Assembly (NCBI GenBank): GCA_002498185.1
Contig: DAGO01000009.1
Coordinates: 10,068-27,469, forward strand
Direction: 5' to 3'
From: Euryarchaeota archaeon UBA10
GTDB taxonomy: Archaea; Thermoplasmatota; Poseidoniia; Poseidoniales; Poseidoniaceae
Length of the DNA: 17,402 nucleotides
This document shows, piece by piece, positions 15,017 through 17,402 of this stretch (positions are counted from its first letter, which is position 1; each line of letters opens with the position of its first letter). The notes beneath the pieces were generated by a model. That model made no database searches. It worked only from the letters and a program-made list of their open reading frames with translations, and was not told the DNA's origin. The translations under genes and the position numbers were made by a program.

Positions 15017-15994
15017 GTGGAATACAAAATCACAGTACGAGATTTCCTTGCTTTAGGCTTAGGTCTAGCATTTATCTCAGTCGGGATTGACCACTTCAAC
15101 AGTCCGTGTTGGTACGAACCAATAGTACCCTCAATACTACCTAATCCTACTTTCTGGGTGTTAGCCAGTGGCTTTTTCGAAGCCTTATTCGGATTGTTAT
15201 TGATTATTCCAAGAACTAGAGCTTGGGCGTCTGTAGGTATGGCATGGATGCTTGTTGTTCTTTACTGGGCGAATTTCAATATGTGGTACAACGATATTCC
15301 ACTCAGTGGCAAGACTTACGATGACATATGGCATGTTGTGAGATTGGTTATTCAAATTGTTCTGATTCTGGGTGTTACTTGGATTGGACAAGTAACACCG
15401 TTCAAAGGCAGAGAAAAATTACACGATTCACTCGACATCTTCCAGGGCAGAATCACCTCAAGTGGTTTCCAGACAGGCGACAGGATAGTTGTAGGTGCTT
15501 GGAATTCCTCTCCCTTTGGCACCTTTACAGATATAATGTGGGCCAAACCAGATGGAACTAGAGTGTTGATTGCTCCAACCCAAGAAATCGCAGATTATGT
15601 AACTGCCATGTACTCATTTGACGAAGTTATTCTCGAAGATATTGTTTCTAGAGAGGAGGGGCGCAGTCTAAGCATCAAGTGTAAATCGATGGATTTACAA
15701 TTTTCTTGGAAAAAAGGATTTGCAATTCCTTTCAAGCGGTCTCTTCTGTTTATTTCCACTGTCGAATTATTCTTTGCTAGGCTAATTTTCTCAACAAGGA
15801 CCTACGGTTTGACACGCAATAACCGCAAAGAGTGGTATGCAATCGACAGAGTATCGAATCTATCCAAGGCAACTGCAGAAATCCTAGGCGAAGATGCCGG
15901 AGTAATGACTCCAATGCATCCGCCATGTAAATTTGGATTTAGTGAAGCTCCTAAGAAACCTGCATCATGTGAGGTAAGAACACATATCTTGTGA
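15017..15994 (+). CDS. DoxX-like membrane protein fused to an uncharacterised soluble domain
   Basis: In this 325-residue protein, residues 1-130 are a DoxX-like four-helix membrane domain. The helices are at about 10-27, 46-64, 69-87 and 107-125, with typical motifs SVGIDHF and IVPSILPNPTFWVLASGFFEALFGLLLIIPRTR. Residues about 143-325 form a soluble domain with FQTGDRIVVGAWNSSPFGTFTDIMW, PDGTRVLIAPTQE and YSFDEVILEDI, rich in strands and without a motif recognised as catalytic. DoxX relatives are linked to redox or quinone chemistry in some systems, but the function here is unknown. The GTG at 15017 is chosen because the ATG two bases earlier is in another frame that closes after 13 codons. 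Its neighbours are the MC1 terminator upstream and a TPR gene downstream, so it is probably transcribed alone. Confidence 0.75.
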   Translation: MEYKITVRDFLALGLGLAFISVGIDHFNSPCWYEPIVPSILPNPTFWVLASGFFEALFGLLLIIPRTRAWASVGMAWMLVVLYWANFNMWYNDIPLSGKTYDDIWHVVRLVIQIVLILGVTWIGQVTPFKGREKLHDSLDIFQGRITSSGFQTGDRIVVGAWNSSPFGTFTDIMWAKPDGTRVLIAPTQEIADYVTAMYSFDEVILEDIVSREEGRSLSIKCKSMDLQFSWKKGFAIPFKRSLLFISTVELFFARLIFSTRTYGLTRNNRKEWYAIDRVSNLSKATAEILGEDAGVMTPMHPPCKFGFSEAPKKPASCEVRTHIL

Positions 15995-16014
15995 ATTTTA
16001 TCTCACAGAATTGA

Positions 16015-16020
16015 TTTTTT
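16015..16020 (+). terminator. Weak T-run terminator after the DoxX-like gene
   Basis: Six T residues lie about 20 bases after the stop. A 6-base inverted repeat (TGTGAG at 15968-15973, CTCACA at 16002-16007) spans the stop codon just before them. A T-run alone is enough for termination in archaea; the stem is long-looped and may be irrelevant. Confidence 0.35.
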
Positions 16021-16048
16021 CACTAAATCCAACTTGTCCTACAAGGGA

Positions 16049-16055
16049 TTATAAA
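16049..16055 (+). promoter_or_regulatory. TATA box of the TPR gene
   Basis: TTATAAA is centred 25 bases before the ATG at 16077. This places transcription start at the start codon itself, and no ribosome-binding site is present, so the message is probably leaderless. Confidence 0.7.
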
Positions 16056-16076
16056 GAACTCAAAAAACAGCGATGT

Positions 16077-17402
16077 ATGGCGTTAGCACCAACAGATTAT
16101 GACTTCGGAGATTCATCAAACTACTCGTTCGCAGAAAGCGTTACCTGTGCTGATGATGAAACAAGAAAAATGTTCATTGAAGCATTTGGACACATGCTGA
16201 ACTACAATCACGAGCAAGCGATTGGATGTTTCACAAAGTGCACAGAACTTGACCCAAATTGCGCTATGGCATGGTGGGGAATTGCATACTGTGTTTCCTC
16301 TAATTACAACTGGGCTCCTGGACTTGGTTCTGGGCATGATGCAATCCAGCAAGCAATATCAGTAATGGACCACTGTACCGAGATGGAAAAAGACCTGATC
16401 ACAGCACTATCAACTCGCCACTCTGCAGAAGCAAGAGACGCTGCTGACCCGTCTGTACTGAACATGGGTAACAGTCCTGAACTAAACGTAGCATTCGCTG
16501 AAGCAATGGCTCCTCTCTATGAGAAGTACAGCGGAAACCTCGACGTTACAGCAATTTATGTTGAGGCTTTGATGAACCTCAAGGCTTGGCAACTGTGGGA
16601 CAAGAACACCGCAACAGGAGAAATTACTCCAGCTGATGATAACACACTATTGCTAGTTCAAATTATGGAAGATGCATTCGCAAGCAGTGATGAAGCAAAG
16701 GTTCACCCTGCTTTGTGTCACTTGTACTGCCACGCACTAGAACTGTCGCCTTTCCCAGAGAAAGCACTACCTGCAGCAGACGTACTTCGTACAAGAATGC
16801 CAGGACTAGGGCACTTAGTTCACATGCCATCTCACATTGATGCATGGGTTGGTCAGTGGAAAGAGGCAATCGATTGTAACATCGCTGCGGTTGAAGCAGA
16901 CGACAAGTATGTCGAACTAACAGGAAACGAATCTCAATTCTACAAGTTCTACAGAATGCACAACCACCACTTCGTTGTCTGGTGTGCAATGTTCGACGGA
17001 CAGTATGAAACCGCATTGAAGTACGCTAGAAAGGCGGTCGACACACTACCTGCTGGTGATGAGAACCACGGAGTTCAATTTATGCTCGCAGGAATCATTC
17101 CAATGGGTGCAATCTTCCTAGAGTCATACGTTACCATGCCTTGGCACGTAATGATCAGATTCGGAAAGTGGGACGAAATCTTAGCAGAACCGATGTACAC
17201 TGACAAGGATGTATTCCCTGCAACAATTGCAACCCAACACTACGCAAGAGGAGTCGCATATGCTTCCAAGGGTATGGTACCAGAAGCTGAAGCAGAGCAG
17301 GTTCTGTTCAAGGAAGCATTGCAAAACCCTGCGCTAGCTGGAAGAATGATGCATAACAATTTCATGTATCAAGACCCTGCTGAAGGGCCTTCTATTCTGA
17401 AT
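16077..17402 (+). CDS. TPR-repeat protein with His-rich motifs, C-terminus beyond the right edge
   Basis: The frame is open for 442 codons from ATG 16077 to the end of the window; the 3' end is missing. There is no signal peptide, so it is probably cytosolic. Helical TPR-like pairs are visible at about 32-76 (MLNYNHEQAIGCFTKCTELDPNCAMAWWGIAYC) and 254-325 (WVGQWKEAIDCNIAAVEADD, FDGQYETALKYARKAV). His clusters stand out: HLYCHALE (His215, His219), GHLVHMPSHI (His246, His249, His253) and MHNHHF (His295, His297, His298). The middle pattern, followed by a helix and xxNxxA, is shared with a widespread uncharacterised bacterial TPR family. These His may bind metal, but this is not established. The other ATG at 16073 is in a frame that closes after nine codons. 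Confidence 0.82.
   Translation, partial: MALAPTDYDFGDSSNYSFAESVTCADDETRKMFIEAFGHMLNYNHEQAIGCFTKCTELDPNCAMAWWGIAYCVSSNYNWAPGLGSGHDAIQQAISVMDHCTEMEKDLITALSTRHSAEARDAADPSVLNMGNSPELNVAFAEAMAPLYEKYSGNLDVTAIYVEALMNLKAWQLWDKNTATGEITPADDNTLLLVQIMEDAFASSDEAKVHPALCHLYCHALELSPFPEKALPAADVLRTRMPGLGHLVHMPSHIDAWVGQWKEAIDCNIAAVEADDKYVELTGNESQFYKFYRMHNHHFVVWCAMFDGQYETALKYARKAVDTLPAGDENHGVQFMLAGIIPMGAIFLESYVTMPWHVMIRFGKWDEILAEPMYTDKDVFPATIATQHYARGVAYASKGMVPEAEAEQVLFKEALQNPALAGRMMHNNFMYQDPAEGPSILN

Noticed and set aside
1..17402. CRISPR array, insertion sequence, tRNA or rRNA genes
   Set aside because: No regularly spaced repeats, transposase motifs, terminal inverted repeats, cloverleaf or rRNA-like conserved stretches were seen on reading both strands.

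Overview
The window is gene-dense archaeal DNA, most likely from a marine euryarchaeon of Marine Group II (Candidatus Poseidoniales) or a close relative. The evidence is the combination of an archaeal Hjc resolvase, an MC1 chromosomal protein, an archaeal-type signal peptidase with a Ser-His-Asp active site, a DacZ-type diadenylate cyclase, TATA boxes 25-30 bases upstream of leaderless starts, and very large secreted beta-rich proteins. The assignment to Marine Group II is inference from gene content; no rRNA gene is present.

Layout, left to right. (1) A large secreted protein on the minus strand runs off the left edge. (2) Divergent from it are a small two-helix membrane protein and a type I signal peptidase on the plus strand. 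An unknown 182-residue protein on the minus strand overlaps the signal peptidase gene tail to tail. (3) A site-2-type M50 membrane protease with a PDZ domain (plus) overlaps an Hjc Holliday-junction resolvase (minus) tail to tail. (4) A predicted RuvC-fold nuclease (plus) starts divergently from hjc and overlaps, tail to tail, a minus-strand operon of a macro-domain protein followed by the c-di-AMP synthase DacZ. (5) A 1704-residue surface protein (plus) has a TIGR03790-like domain that appears to be interrupted by PA14 and LamG-like domains, then CARDB/Ig-like domains, one membrane anchor and a short Trp/Glu-rich cytoplasmic tail. (6) The MC1 chromatin gene has its own strong promoter and a bacterial-looking hairpin plus poly-T terminator. 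(7) A DoxX-like membrane protein is fused to an uncharacterised soluble domain. (8) A TPR protein with conserved-looking His clusters runs off the right edge.

How they fit together. Several genes concern the cell envelope: the two giant exported proteins, the signal peptidase that could process them, and the M50 protease. A second group handles DNA: Hjc, the RuvC-fold protein and MC1. The macro-domain/DacZ pair is the clearest functional operon; the dacZ ribosome-binding site overlaps the stop codon of the macro gene, so translation of the two is probably coupled. No CRISPR array, insertion sequence, tRNA or rRNA was found. No stretch longer than 300 bases lacks a gene; the longest gap is about 208 bases, upstream of MC1.
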